A stretch of DNA of 64,000 bases from NCBI GenBank assembly GCA_964017235.1, contig OZ024938.1:4951454-5015453 (forward strand). The letters run 5' to 3'. The stretch is from Sabellastarte sp. h YS-2021. Its lineage: Eukaryota > Annelida > Polychaeta > Sabellida > Sabellidae. The position numbers and the translations under genes were made by a program. This document shows, piece after piece, positions 11,777-23,658 of the stretch (the first letter of the stretch is position 1; the number at the start of each line of letters is the position of its first letter). The notes below the pieces were generated by a model, which made no database searches, had not been told where the DNA came from, and was given only the letters and a program-made list of their open reading frames with translations.

Positions 11777-13955
11777 TTAAAGGATGACTTCAGTGTTTTT
11801 TTCACTTCTGAGTTAAATGCAGGATATGATACTCTTGCCTATTTAAAACATGTATCTGGTACTATTAGTACCCAAAGTAGTCTGTTTACTTCATAAACAA
11901 GCTTTTATAACAGGAGATAAATTTCAAATTTACAACTGCCTGCTTCGGCTCTTTTCACCAGTCACGTGGTGTGTTTGCATCATATGTGTTCATGGGCTGT
12001 GTATGCAGGGATAAAAACAGCGCTATATATACAGTATACCTGTTTTTGTCTCCTCAATTTATTTTTGCAATTGTCAGTTTAAAATGGTAAATTGTACATA
12101 GTTATTGAAGGATAAAATTAAGAATTATATAATTAGTAAAAGGAAACTAGAAAAGATTTTTTTTTCTGATTTTTCAAAATGATCAAAACATAACCTATAT
12201 TTTGCTCTCTTACTATTCTCTTCTCTTCAATTTATCCACATTTATCTCAGACATAGAGGTCATCTGTGCATGATCTCAGCTGAATTTTGATATCTAGATA
12301 CTGAGGCCAGTAAATGTAGATAATGCGGCTGTTCAAAAATAGTCAGTTATTCAATTTTACAACCTCGGTCAAGGCAAAATTGCTAAAAGGAGACAGATGT
12401 AAATTTAAAAGTTGGCTCCAAGCTGAGTGTTTGTATCACTTTTATCATAATTATAAGGTCACATTGCAACACGGGATCATCATTTATTCCATTATATCAT
12501 ATATTTAAATCCACCACCACAGAGATGAAAGCCTGGAGGTTTATAGAAAATAATGAAACCAGAGTTAAGCACTTTTTAAAAAAAAAAAAGTTAATATATC
12601 CAATAAGAGTTAAGTTAATATTTTTATGTGATTTTAGAAGTGCTTTTGAATCTTCAAGTAAAAACTTTGTTCTCGTCACATAGTTTATATGTTGGATCAT
12701 TTATTGAAACCTCTAGACACACTTGTTTTGGACAGAACTGGTGGACAGCACTTGTGTTGCAAAAAACCTCATTAAAATGCACAAAAATAATCTAATACTG
12801 TGAATTAATATTTCTCTGATCTGATAGATGGAAAATTGGAAGGGTGGGGAACAGAACATAGTAATAGTCTGGAGTTGAATTACCTTAATTATAATATAGT
12901 TACATCTCTGATGTAGGCGGTTCAAACCCAGAACCCTATATGGGAAAGATGGTAGTTTCTTACTGATGGATGGCAGTTTAAAGGACGGCACCATGTATGT
13001 ACTGGTTTCCTCTGCCTGTAAACTACCTGTCGTGATATGACCTATTATACAGTGTTCAAAGCAACATTAAAACAGAAGAAGTAGTGTATAATTCAGCAGT
13101 TACAAAATACGCCCCTGTTGAAGGCTTGAGATTATATATTTGTAAATACCAGGAACTAATATATTTATTTGCCTTCTGGACTATTTCTTTATATGTTATT
13201 TCAATAGTTAAATAATATGCTAAAATTAAATATTCACGTAAATGAACTAAATTTTAGATTTCCAAAGTTAATAAGTGTGCACTTTATAGAGTGAAACAAA
13301 TGTTAACTGAAGCTTTTCTGAATTGATATGCCTTTCTACACAGAAAAAGGCTAGATGGCCCAGATAATACTTGATACTGCAGTATTTTCTTTGACCATGA
13401 AACATTTACCAGAAACTCATCTCATTTCACATCTTATAGTTGATAAAAGAAGAGAGTGTTATAAATATACACTGTTCACAGCAAAGAATATAAACAGTGC
13501 TTGTTCTCAGTATTAGTGTCCGCAGTTCACCCCCACAGTGGATCATGTTATATTTATCTTTTGTTCTATAAACTCACACATTTTGTAAGTTTTATTGGCT
13601 CAAACTACAGTTAGAACATTGTTACTTTTACTATGTCCTTGAAATGCTCCATTTTATAAGAGATAATATAACATAAAAAGCAGTATATATCAGAACAATT
13701 CTAAGCTAAAACCAAGGCAAGTGAACACAAATGACGTCACCCACACATGTTTATTTACTTCATGTGCACTCGGCAATTTTCGGGAGGGAACATGTGACTA
13801 CCCAAATAAGGCAGTGCTTCTGTACTTTTAAATGCAAATTACAGCAGATATAGGCAACTTTGACACATAAAACTTTGTCAGTATATTGATAATATATAAA
13901 GCTTGAATTTACACTTAAAAATATGTATGTCAAAAATGCTGAAGTCATCCTTTAA
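11777..13955. mobile_element. 2.18-kb non-coding element with 17-bp TIRs ending in TTAA
   Basis: Left end TTAAAGGATGACTTCAG (11777-11793) is the exact reverse complement of 13939-13955. The flanks ('cctattca' and 'gccacagtgaac') join to rebuild one unit of the surrounding tandem repeat, so the termini are real insertion boundaries and TTAA is the probable target. There is no transposase inside, and the open frames are short. It carries a degenerate SINE at 12905-13080. A TTAA target fits piggyBac-like elements, but the terminal bases do not start CCY, so the superfamily is open. Confidence 0.65.
12905..13080 (+). mobile_element. Degenerate SINE (copy E)
   Basis: Plus-strand copy of the same family: B-box-like 'GGTTCAAACCC', then 'gtactggtttcctctgcc', 'aactacctgtcgtgatatgacct' and 'gtgttcaaagcaacattaaaac'. 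The A-box head is gone or unrecognisable and the tail is only 'gaagaag'. It is the oldest-looking of the five copies. Confidence 0.7.
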
Positions 13956-14110
13956 GCCACAGTGAACAAAGAAGTAAATTAAAAACAGCTGTCAGTTACA
14001 CAGAAGTCAATATTTAACATGTTTACAGTAAACTATCTACGAAACCTAATCATTAAACATAGTAGACAAAAACTAGAGCAGCACCACAATCAGTTGAATG
14101 CAATTCAATG

Positions 14111-14782
14111 TATATGTGACACACACAGAATTATGAACATACATACAACAACTGTAAAATGGTCATGTTTGTAAATAGTATAATTCTACGTATATATAAT
14201 TGCCTCTGACCATTTTAGTGTATAATTGTATATTACTGTACTTTGATCTTTTAGAAACAATGCAATGTAACAATGCAATTTTAGTTGGCCTGAAGTTATT
14301 GTCATCTATTTGTAGAATAGAACCCTATTTAGGAGTATCAAATCATTTTCAAAATGCGTGCAAAATTATAATAACCTAACTAATACAACTAATACATATC
14401 AGATGCTTTGTTCTTCTTTTATGGACATTACCTTAACTTAATAGATTTAATAGCAAAACTGTTCCTATTAACATATGGAAATGGATGGCAATAACAATAA
14501 AACTAAGGTTAATGCCATCTGGACGTGTTGAAAAGCATGCATCAGCATTTATACAAATAGTATAAATATTGTGTAATCTCACAGTTAGAGGGAGAGAGAG
14601 GGCAAACTAACAACAAGAAGAGCTCTCCAACTTTTATTCTTTTGGCAACATGTTCTCAAAATTTTGTAAATCATCCTTAGTAAATTTATTAAAGGAAAGT
14701 CTTTTGATTAAAAAGACAGAGTATGTTAAAACAGTTCTAATATGAAATACAATTCACTATATGATCACAGTCATTGTTTGCT
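14111..14782. other. Non-coding, nothing recognised
   Basis: AT-rich sequence between the DIRS-flank repeats and the MITE. No ORF, RNA or repeat was found apart from a short 'gagggagagagaggg' purine run near 14587. Confidence 0.4.
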
Positions 14783-15361
14783 GGGGCCGATTTCACAAAG
14801 GGACTTAAGTCCAGATTTAGGCTTAAATCTAAGACTTTGGTCTTAAATTTTGTCAAAAAAACTGCTAAGTCTGTGGTCTTAGACTTAGCGGATTTCACAA
14901 AGCAGCTAAGTCCATGAAATTGCTAAGTCAGTGGACTTAACTTTTAAGTCTGGGAGGTAGTGGGCTTAAATTTTGTAAAGAGGACTTAAATATGACCGCC
15001 ATAAACTTTTCTCCACTTCAAAATTTGAAATGGCTGTAAATAAATTATAATTATGCAGAACACCTCACTAAATTAGTGTTTGGGAAGTTTATATGTGCTA
15101 ACAAGGTTTTCAATTTCAAAACAGCACTTATCCTTAGATAAAATACATTAAAAGAAGAATATGTGGCATCAATATTATATTTTGAATAGATACAAAAGGT
15201 CACATGACACAGAAAACCACTGTGGTTATATGATAAGCCTGGACTTAGCTAAGTCACCTTTGTGTAATCCATTTTTCTAGCTAAGACCAAAGTCTTAGAT
15301 TTAAGTCCAAGACTTAGCCACAAAAGGGACTTAGTTTAAGTCCTTTAGTGAAATCGGCCCC
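14783..15361. mobile_element. MITE, copy 1 (579 bp)
   Basis: It begins GGGGCCGATTTCAC and ends with the inverted form GTGAAATCGGCCCC. The subterminal zones are packed with 'gacttaag / cttaagtc' words in both orientations, giving long imperfect stem potential. A second copy at 58382-58969 has the same ends and interior ('cttttctccacttcaaaatttgaaatgg', 'gtcacatgacacagaaaaccactg'). The shared boundaries define the element. There is no coding capacity. Confidence 0.88.
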
Positions 15362-15639
15362 TGGATTGAATAAACAATCTATTACCTCACCTTCACTGCT
15401 TTTATTTTGTTGAAAAACAAAATACGGAATTACAGACCTGGTTACACAACACACTGGCCAACAAAGTAGCTATTACTCACTTAGCTATGGAGATACACTT
15501 CCAAACAACTGACCATGTTGTAGGTATGGAAAAAGTACCTGAACAACATATTTCAACAAAATACTGTACATAGAATAGTTTGAGAGTTATAAGCCATCTA
15601 AGTCAACTAAAATGAAGATCTAAGCAAATAATGGCCAAA
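15362..15639. other. Non-coding, nothing recognised
   Basis: Unique-looking AT-rich sequence between the MITE and the next dispersed-repeat block; no ORF, RNA or repeat boundary seen. Confidence 0.4.
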
Positions 15640-16320
15640 CTCACCTGATCAACGGCTCTAGTTTGATAAAGGTTACCACAGTTCAGGTGGGTCTAGATAA
15701 TGGAATTGTATATTCTGGCAGATTTGGGTACATGAAATTATCATATGTTTATCAGTATCAAAGATATTTGCATTCCCTGAATTATTTCACAAAGCCCAAT
15801 AAATGTACCATGTAGAATGTATTGGTCAGATGCACATCCTAATTGCCTTTTCTTAATGTAGGTGAAAGCCATTCTGGTTGCCCTAGATATTGGAGTTCTT
15901 GAATATTTAATCAGATTAGAGTACATGAAGTGATTAGATCCTTATCAGTATCAGTGATGTTTCCATTCACTGAATTGTATCACAAAGCCAAACAAACATG
16001 TCATTGACGAATATCATTGGCAGACTCACATGATCATTAATTCTAAAATGAAGATACAAACATATAATGGCCAGACTTACCTGATCAAAAATTATTGTTT
16101 GATAAACGTTACCACAGTTCTGGTGGGTCTGGATATTGAAATTCTTGTATATTTGACCAGATTTGAGTTTACAAAATTACCATATCGTTGTCAGAATCTA
16201 TGGTATTTACATTCTTTGGTTTTATATCAGAAATTCTGGTTGGTAAACATATTAGGATTTCTCGAATTTCTGAACAGATATGGTAAGATGAAATTGTCAG
16301 ACGATTGTCAGTGTCATTAA
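15640..16320. repeat. Tandem/dispersed repeat, about 2.5 units
   Basis: Units carry 'gtttgataaaggttaccacagttc', 'gtgggtctagatattgraattcttgtatatt', 'acatgaaattatcatat', 'tatcagtatcaaagatatttgcattc' and 'tcacaaagcc'. They restart near 15655, 15850 and 16090. Related copies lie at 4190-4900. Open frames here are repeat translations. Confidence 0.6.
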
Positions 16321-17549
16321 TATCTAAGTTATAAAAAATAACAAAAGGCTGTATAACTGTATCTGAAAAAACAATTTGAAATGATTCACGATACAAAGAT
16401 GAAATACAACATATTATTTTATGTACTTGATTTCTGTTAAAGTCAGTAATTTCAACATTTATTTGAAAATATTTCCCCATGCAAATTCATGCCGGGGGAA
16501 ATACCCTGAAAAAGAATAATTGATACCATTATAAAGGGAATAAGACAGAAATATAATAGAAGTAAACTTTTCTAGTTTGAACATATGAAAGAATGAATAC
16601 AATATAAAAACAAAATAACCCAAGAAACTAAATTTGAATGAATACAATAGCAGATATTTTTTTTTATTAAAGTATGTTAATTATTATTTACCAGTATAGT
16701 TATTGTGAGTGTAAGAATGAATAAAGTCCAATAAAACAGCAGTTTACAAAGTATAAAATCGGAGAAAATATAGTCTCTTAAGGCCTATTCTTGTTCACCA
16801 ATATGTTTAACATGAGATTCATATTGAGCCGACTTGCGCCTGTGCTAACTCCCGTTTAGAACATGCGCAATGAAGATAAATAAAAAATAAACAGAAGGAT
16901 TTCTCGCATAAAAATTTCACGGGACACCGAACATGCTTTTGAACACTGCTATGTACTAGTGTGTAAATATACTGGAAACTTGCCAGTGTAAATTTGATAT
17001 GCATCAATATTCAGTGCACATGCCTATGTTATACTGCCAGACACCATGAATAATGAAGTAAATGATACCGGTACTTCAGAAAGTCTACACTGTAAGCATG
17101 TTTCTACAATAAAATATAGAAATTCTGCTCCAATTGTCATTTCGGCCAGAAAATTGAAATTATCACCAAATAGATTTATTCCTGCATTGGAAATTAGTGC
17201 AGAGAAAAAAAAATTAACAAAAAAAAAAAAACATTTCACACCTTGGGAAAAAAAATGCATGAAATATTGCATGTGTGAAATAGATTGTGAATTTATGAAT
17301 CTGTACTATTTTCTTCTGTCTGACCGCACTGCTGATTTCACTCAATGAAACCCACATGTATTATATAAACCAATACCATATTCAAAGAAATAAACGCCCA
17401 CCTGAGCTTTTATTTGAATACTGCTCTGAGTGATTGTATACAACATCTGAACATTTGGAAAAAAATTTTTTTTGTGTGAGTATAGTAGATACTGGAAATT
17501 ACATTGAAATAATTGTGGACATTGAATATTCTTCAGTATTGAGTATTGA
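16321..17549. other. Non-coding stretch, nothing firmly recognised
   Basis: Overlapping open frames on both strands (for example 17024-17348) are created by AT-rich and poly-A sequence at 17205-17235 and have no domain. No repeat boundary was found. Confidence 0.4.
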
Positions 17550-18112
17550 CTGGAAAAAATAATAAGTAAACAATAAACAGTTACAGAATTACATATCTGT
17601 AGGAAAAGACTTTTGATAATCTGGAAATCTATTCACTGAAATATTTGTGTTGGGGAATCTAATTTGGAGTTTTCAGAAATAACAGTTAAAGAAAATTACT
17701 GTAAATCACATAATAGAAGATCAGTCATCGGTTATTGCCGGAAATTGTATATTGACATTACATCTGTCATTGAATAAATATTTGATGTGATTAAATTAGA
17801 ACTTTAAAAATAACTGTTGAAGAAAAGTACCATAAAGCACATAATAAAAGCTCAGTCATCCATTGTTTCAAAATGTGAACTTTGATATTTTGTGTGACAT
17901 TTGATGAACATTTAATGCATTTTGTGTGATTTACTAGTAAATTGACATTTGTATTGATACTTGATATTATTTTGATACACATTTGATACTTTTTGATATA
18001 CATTTGATATTAATTGATATACATGTCGTTGCATTGATATGTCACTAACATTTGATGTTGTGATCCCAAACTTGATGTTGTGACTAATTAAGTATTGGAA
18101 AGTTAACAAACA
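17550..18112 (+). repeat. Leader of the Ty3 element with a duplicated block, spacing about 131 bp
   Basis: 'ataacagttaaagaaaattactgtaaatcacataatagaagatcagtcat' near 17679 is repeated in diverged form near 17810. The rest is rich in 'ttgatatt/ttgatact' words up to the gag ATG at 18113. A 5' LTR matching the 3' LTR start (46130) was looked for here and not found, so the 5' LTR is missing, diverged or lies elsewhere. Confidence 0.45.
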
Positions 18113-20490
18113 ATGGCAGTGTCACTGAATGAACGATTTGCGGTGGAAACCATTACAATTGAAGAATTGATTGGTCTAGGTGGACCGTTTGAAAAAGAAA
18201 AAGTCATGGAACAATTTGTCACCGAACATGACAAAGTTTGTGGTCGTTTGACTGAATTATAATTTCGGGACTCAAAATTACCAAAAAATATCAAGCAGGA
18301 AATATTCTGTTTGCAAAAACTTGAGTTTTTTGGTAAAAAAAATGGCAAGAACGTGATCCGAACAGGTGTGCACAAACTAACAGTTTCGGCAGAAAAACAA
18401 GAGAAACTGATGGAGAAGGTAGTTGGAAACACTACGCAAACCACAAAAGTACTTAACAAACTTTCAAAACAAACTGATCAATCAATTGACATTGCTAAGA
18501 GTTTAGTAGTTCAGACTAAAATGGTTGAAAATTTGGATCAGAACGATGAGAAATTCTATGCTCTGTTCAAACAGATAGAACAAAATCGTGAGGCAGATAA
18601 AGAAAAAACTGAACGATATTTTGACGAGTCAAGTATCAAATTTAATAGAGTAATGACTAGATTGGAAAAACAAGGGGAGGAAAATTTGAGAAAAATTGAA
18701 CTAATGGAAAAGCGATTTGAAAATGAAAAAATGGTTAGGTTACGAGAGAGTACCGAACATGATACTCACTTGGATGCTATTCAGTCGCAAATCATTCAAC
18801 GTACCAAAAACACTCCTACTCAATTTTCTGAACTGTCAGATTCCATGATGAACTTTCGTCAAATGGAGCATGAACATTTTGACATGTTGAGAGATAGGTT
18901 GGATGAGTGCAATGGCACATTGTATTAATCTGCGGAACATCAAAGGGTTGTTCACTCAGCGGTTGGTGAATTGATGGATAAAATTGACACTTGCTTGTCA
19001 TTCATAGATGAATGTTCACAAGTAAGAAAAGACTCAGTTCCTATTGTGCAATGGCACATTGTATTAATCTGCGGAACGTCAAAGGGTTGTTCACTCAGCG
19101 GTTGGTGAATTGATGGATAAAATTGACACTTGCTTGTCATTCATAGATGAATGTTCACAAGTAAGAAAAGACGCAGTTGCTATTGAGACAAAAAGTGATG
19201 TTAAAACTTTGGATTGTAACTTGCAAGCTGTATCAGATACTTTGATTAAAAAAGTACACAAGGTCCAAAATGCTGTATATCAAGGTACCTATGAGGTTAA
19301 ACTGAACGAAGGTCAGATAAGGGAAGAAATTGGTAAAGTGTCGGACAAAATTAACTTCAAAAGTGAAGTTAACATTCAGTCAGTAGAGGATACTGAAAAA
19401 AACAATTGTCAAACAGTTTCAAAATGTTACTTGGTTCAAACTAACAAGGAGTTGAGAAAATCACTTTGCAGAGAGGCAAGTACTCAAGTAAGTACTCAAC
19501 GTGATGAAAAACAAGATGTAGAAAGTAGACTCGATGTGAGACCCAAACAATACAAAGGCATTGAGTCTGTTGGTCCAGACTCTTCATATCTAGATCTTCA
19601 TACAACAGAGTACCAAAGTATTAGGCCTACCCCTGCACCTACTAGGATAAAAGCTATTGATTCATCTAGGCCGCCTCGACAATTGGAGATTCCAGTTGAT
19701 ATAACTCAGTTCAATGTTGCTTTCACTCAACCAGCGGTTGATGACTTAGTGAGTCGCCCCAATCAACCAAGTCAAGGTCGGGTGACAATGGAAATCTGTA
19801 TCAACCACAACAGGTGAGTCAACCAAGTCAACCAGTACTTCAACCACTTCAAGTGTCTGGTACTGAGCAGACACAGGTATTTCCTGGTTTTCCAAGACAT
19901 GTTGAACCACAGGGTATAAGGCCAATTGACAATGTAAACTTTCCTCATGAGCCAGTTACTCAATACTTAGGACATGTAGCCGATATTCAACCATCACTAG
20001 TGACTGATAACCAAAGTGTGAACAGGTTAGTGTATACTCGAGGTAATGCTCCATTACCAAAGGCACCATTTTTGATGGAACAGGTTGGAAGGGGTTCATT
20101 CACCAGTTTGAGTTATGGTGTTCTGCTTATGGTTTACCTGAGGGAGATAAGGTGGGAAGGTTCCTTTTACCTTTGACGGGTAAAGCAAATGACTTTGCGT
20201 TAGAGGTCCCCGAACAGATAAAGCAAAATTATGTGGAGCTGAAACAAAAGTTCGCTGCAAAGTTTGACAAACCCATTGAACTGAGTACCGCTAGGTCGAT
20301 ACTGCAAAACCTAAGACAAGATTCATCAGAAGATCTGGAAACATTTGCTGAGAGACTTCTTAGAATAGTAGATTTTGTGTATCCCATGATTTTACCCAAA
20401 GAAAGGGAAGGTTTGGCGGTTGAACAATTCTTGAAAGGTTGTAGTGAAAGGGGTAATGCTTATTTCATTTCCATGCTTAGACCAACTTAG
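18113..20490 (+). pseudogene. Ty3 Gag
   Basis: The start ATG at 18113 opens a helical, Lys/Glu-rich N-terminus, but an in-frame TAA at 18260-18262 stops it after 49 codons. The same frame then runs to 18928. Next come a 140-bp tandem duplication and a third frame (about 19110-19817), after which 19814-20176 and 20152-20490 continue in other frames. The capsid-like part is at 20150-20490, with the retrotransposon Gag helices 'ELKQKFAAKFDKPIEL', 'LRQDSSEDLETFAERLLRIV' and 'EQFLKGC'. Low-complexity Gln/Pro sequence lies between. At least four lesions; joined length about 780 residues, long for Ty3. Confidence 0.75.
18908..19187 (+). repeat. 140-bp tandem duplication inside gag
   Basis: 18908-19048 ('tgcaatggcacattgtattaatctgcgga...') is repeated at 19049-19187 with very few differences (for example cat/cgt at about 18940/19079). 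The near identity means it happened recently compared with the decay of the element, or is an assembly artefact. Confidence 0.85.
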
Positions 20491-20501
20491 ACCATGCTTA
20501 G

Positions 20502-20861
20502 ATGGCGGGGAGCAACAAAACATTGATTCTAGGTAAACCATCGGGAGTGTCGGATAGACAAAATGAGTATGACAAAAACATTAGTAGACTTGGGCAAGAC
20601 ATTCGACAAGGCACACCCCAAAGTTTCCCTGATAGTAGGGATGGTAAACAGTTGGATGTGGGAGGCAAAATGATTTCACCTGATCGTAGAGATGATCAAT
20701 GTTACAACTGTAGTGGTTTTGGATATTATAGTAGGGATTGTCCTTCACGTATGTCCCCGAGAAATGTCAGGTGTTTCAATTGCGGTGAACTTGGTCATAT
20801 TCAACATAGGTGCCCCCTACCAAGAAAAAATAGGTTTCGTCGATCACCGAACATTTCATAG
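20502..20861 (+). pseudogene. Ty3 nucleocapsid, two CCHC zinc knuckles
   Basis: The C-terminal part of Gag that binds RNA. Two knuckles of the form C-x2-C-x4-H-x4-C are expected. Knuckle 1 is 'CYNCSGFGYYSRDC' (about 20699-20740), where the His is replaced by Tyr. Knuckle 2 is 'CFNCGELGHIQHRC' (about 20772-20813), which is complete. A frame change separates this ORF from Gag proper (20490) by a few bases. Confidence 0.85.
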
Positions 20862-21070
20862 GCGAAACAAATTCAAAAGTTCATCACCAAATGAAGAAGT
20901 TCGCCCATGTATCACAGATTTACTGCGCCTAGGTTCCAAAACAGAAATAGATCTGTTTCACCAGCAGATCTAGATAAAAACTGGAGAGATAGGAGTAGCG
21001 ATAAAGACTAAGTATCAGCAACCACCGGAAGTAACCCGAAGAAATGTTTCATTCTCCGGTGCTAATTTAA

Positions 21071-21619
21071 ATGGGAAAAGGGGAAGTCCGAGGGTCGGGA
21101 CACTTCCCCAAAACAGTAGATACTGACCCCAAAACTGACAAACAGTTGAAAGAACTTGAACTTTCATATAAAAATGTAAATAATTTTGTCATTGTTGATG
21201 TAAAGTTAGCAGAATATCCAATTGAAGCAATTGTAGATACCGCTGCACAGGTGACGGTAGTTAATGTGGATGTGTTTACAAACCTATTTGGTAGAGACGT
21301 AACTCCCAATGAAACAATCAGGCTCAAATGTGCCGGAGCTAATCAGTATCTGTTAGCCACACTTTATATAGACATACCGATTACAATTGGTTAAGTAGCT
21401 GTTTTACAGGATATGTATGTTGCAAACATAGCAGATAAAATGTTGTTGGGACTTGACTTCCTACTGAAACATAAAAAAGTTAGTGAATGTTGTTTGAAAG
21501 TGTTGGACTGCTTGATTCCATTTGTTTTTATGAGGCATGCTGCCAACGAAAGATATTGTGTTAGTAAGGTGAGTTTGAGTGAAAAAGTACATATTCCACC
21601 TAGAACAGTAAAAATGTGA
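21071..21619 (+). pseudogene. Ty3 aspartic protease
   Basis: Retropepsin-like protease that would cleave Gag-Pol. Active-site block 'EAIVDTAAQVTVVNVDVF' (about 21223-21276): the usual D-T/S-G is D-T-A here. A stop at 21392-21394 is followed by the flap/C-terminal block 'MLLGLDFLLKH' (about 21438-21470) in another frame, matching the 'xLLGxDFL' end of Ty3 proteases. One frame break makes it non-functional as read. Confidence 0.75.
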
Positions 21620-22870
21620 AAGTAATCCTACAGGCTGAACCAGACAAGGTAATGGCTTTACAACCCCGAATTGACACCAAAGTACTTATACCAAATTGCA
21701 TTTTTGATTCTGGTAAACCAATTGTGGAAATTGTAAATGATACTGACGTTGAAGTTAATTTACAGTCAGACTATATGATTGGTAGTGTAATTGAAGTTGA
21801 TAAAATTCTGAATGACAACAGACTAACAAATGCTTTTGCTAGTCAAGAGAAATGCAGTGTTATGCCAGAAACTAAGTCGGTTGATCTAGAGTGTTCAAGT
21901 ATCGGTCAATCCGAAATAATGCAAGTATCAAAACAGACAAACTTGGAAAAATCTGAAGTACCCGCTCATTTGCAAGTCTGGTATGACAAGTTTTCGGAAA
22001 AATTGTCTGATGATGAGAGAAAAGTACTGCAGTCTGTTTTAACAGATTGTGAGGACGTTTTTGCCAAACATGATTTAGACATTGGTTGTTTTGAGCATTT
22101 TGATCATGAAATTGATACCAGAGATTCAAAACCAATCAAACAAGAAATGCATCGAATTCCTTTGCAGTTCGAAGATGAGGAAGAAGCTTGTATTCAAAAA
22201 ATGCTAGACGCAGGTGTAATACAAGAGTCCAATTCAGATTGGGCTTCGCCTCCTGTGTTCATTAGAAAGAAATATGGTACAATTCGGTATGCAATAGACT
22301 ATAGACGCCTTAATGCTTGTACGGTCAAATCTTCATTCATCTTACCGGACATTAAACATTGTATTTCGGCTTTGAATGGAAGTGTGTATTTCAGTACATT
22401 GGACATGGCTTTGGCTATTATCAAGTCAAAATTGCAGAATCAGACAGGCATAAGACTGCTTTTCAAACTCGCTTTGGCTTGTTTGAGCATGTTAGAATGG
22501 GTTTTGGATTGTGTAATGCGCCGTCGACATTCCAAAGGATCATACAGTTGGTAAAGAGAGGCCTTACTTGGAAGACAGTTTTGGCTTACTTAGATGATGT
22601 TGTAATTCTAGGAAACTGTTTCTCAGATCATATTCAAAATCTGAAGGAAACTCTGGACAGATTTAGAACTTACAACCTTAAGCTCAAACGTAAGAAATGT
22701 CTCTTATTTCAAAAGGAAGTTAAGTTTCTTGGAAAGATTGTGAGAGCTCAAGGCATTAAACCAAATCCTGAAAGTATTCAAATGATTCTGGACTGGCCTG
22801 TTCCTCGTAACAGGAAGGAGTTATAGCAATTTTTGGGCTTAGCTCATTATTATCACAGGGACCATATTGA
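21616..22870 (+). pseudogene. Ty3 reverse transcriptase
   Basis: Polymerase domain of the element. Blocks seen: 'EEEACIQKMLDAGVIQESNS' (about 22178), 'SPPVFIRKKYGTIRYAIDYR' (about 22247), then 'YFSTLDMA' (about 22387, catalytic Asp). A 1-base loss at about 22412 moves the frame, which continues with 'YYQVKIAESDRHKTAF', 'FGLCNAPSTFQR' and the YLDD active site in 'VLAYLDDVVILG' (about 22585-22611). The thumb block 'KVKFLGKIVRAQG' region is at about 22720. A stop at 22824-22826 breaks the connection domain. Apart from these lesions the catalytic residues are conserved. Confidence 0.9.
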
Positions 22871-23567
22871 CAAATTTGCTGAAACAGCAGTTCCACTGTA
22901 CAAGTTGACAGGTTGAAAAGTTAGACAAAGCAATTTTCAGAGGTCAAATGAACATGAGTTAGCTTTGAAAACCTTGAAGCAAAAACTAACTGAAGCTCCC
23001 TTGTTAGTGTACCCAAATAGAACTGAATTATTCATTTTGGATACAGACGCATCCAAGACAGCTATAGGAGCTGAACTTTTACAGGTGCAAAATGGCGTAG
23101 AGTGAGTTGTGTCTTATGGTAGTTTCATACTAACCCCTGCTCAACAAAAGTATTGCGTGACTCGCAGAGAACTACTTGCAATTGTGTGTTTACAGTATCG
23201 TCACTTTTTGTTAGGATGCAAATTCATGATCCGGACTGACCATAACAGCCTAGCATGGTTGATGAGATTTCGTGGAATTCAAGGTCAACTAGCTAGATGG
23301 ATAGAAGAGCTGTCACAGTTTGACATGCAGATCTTGCATAGCCAGGGTAGGAAACACAGCAACGCAGATGCTCTATCCCGAATTCCGGATCTACTGGAAC
23401 CGTGTGACTGTTACCAAGCTGGAACCGATCTCAAAATCTCAAGTGTGGAGGTTGTCCATATTGCACCAGAGCGCATCACCAATGGTCAAGGTTTGACGAA
23501 GAAGTGGACGACGTGGTCCCCTTATCATTTAGGACTCCTACAGTCGCCATACAGATGTTGCAGCTAG
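22871..23567 (+). pseudogene. Ty3 RNase H
   Basis: RNase H domain. 'FILDTDASKTAIGAEL' (about 23032-23078) holds the first Asp. 'YGSFILTPAQQKYCVTRRELLAIV' (about 23115-23190) holds the Glu. 'MIRTDHNSLAWL' (about 23228-23262) holds the second Asp, and 'SQGRKHSNADALSR' (about 23340-23380) is the C-terminal His/Asp block. Stops at 22914-22916 and 23104 interrupt the start; the remainder (23109-23567) is open. Confidence 0.85.
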
Positions 23568-23658
23568 ATCATTGGTTACCTGCCGATTATACAGTTGACC
23601 AGATCGTCTCAGCACAAAGAGACGATGCCAATCTTGAACTTCTACTCGAGTTTCTTGA

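Noticed and set aside
17440..18112. 5' LTR of the Ty3 element
   Set aside because: I compared it with the sequence from 46130 onward and found no matching stretch; only an internal duplication is visible.
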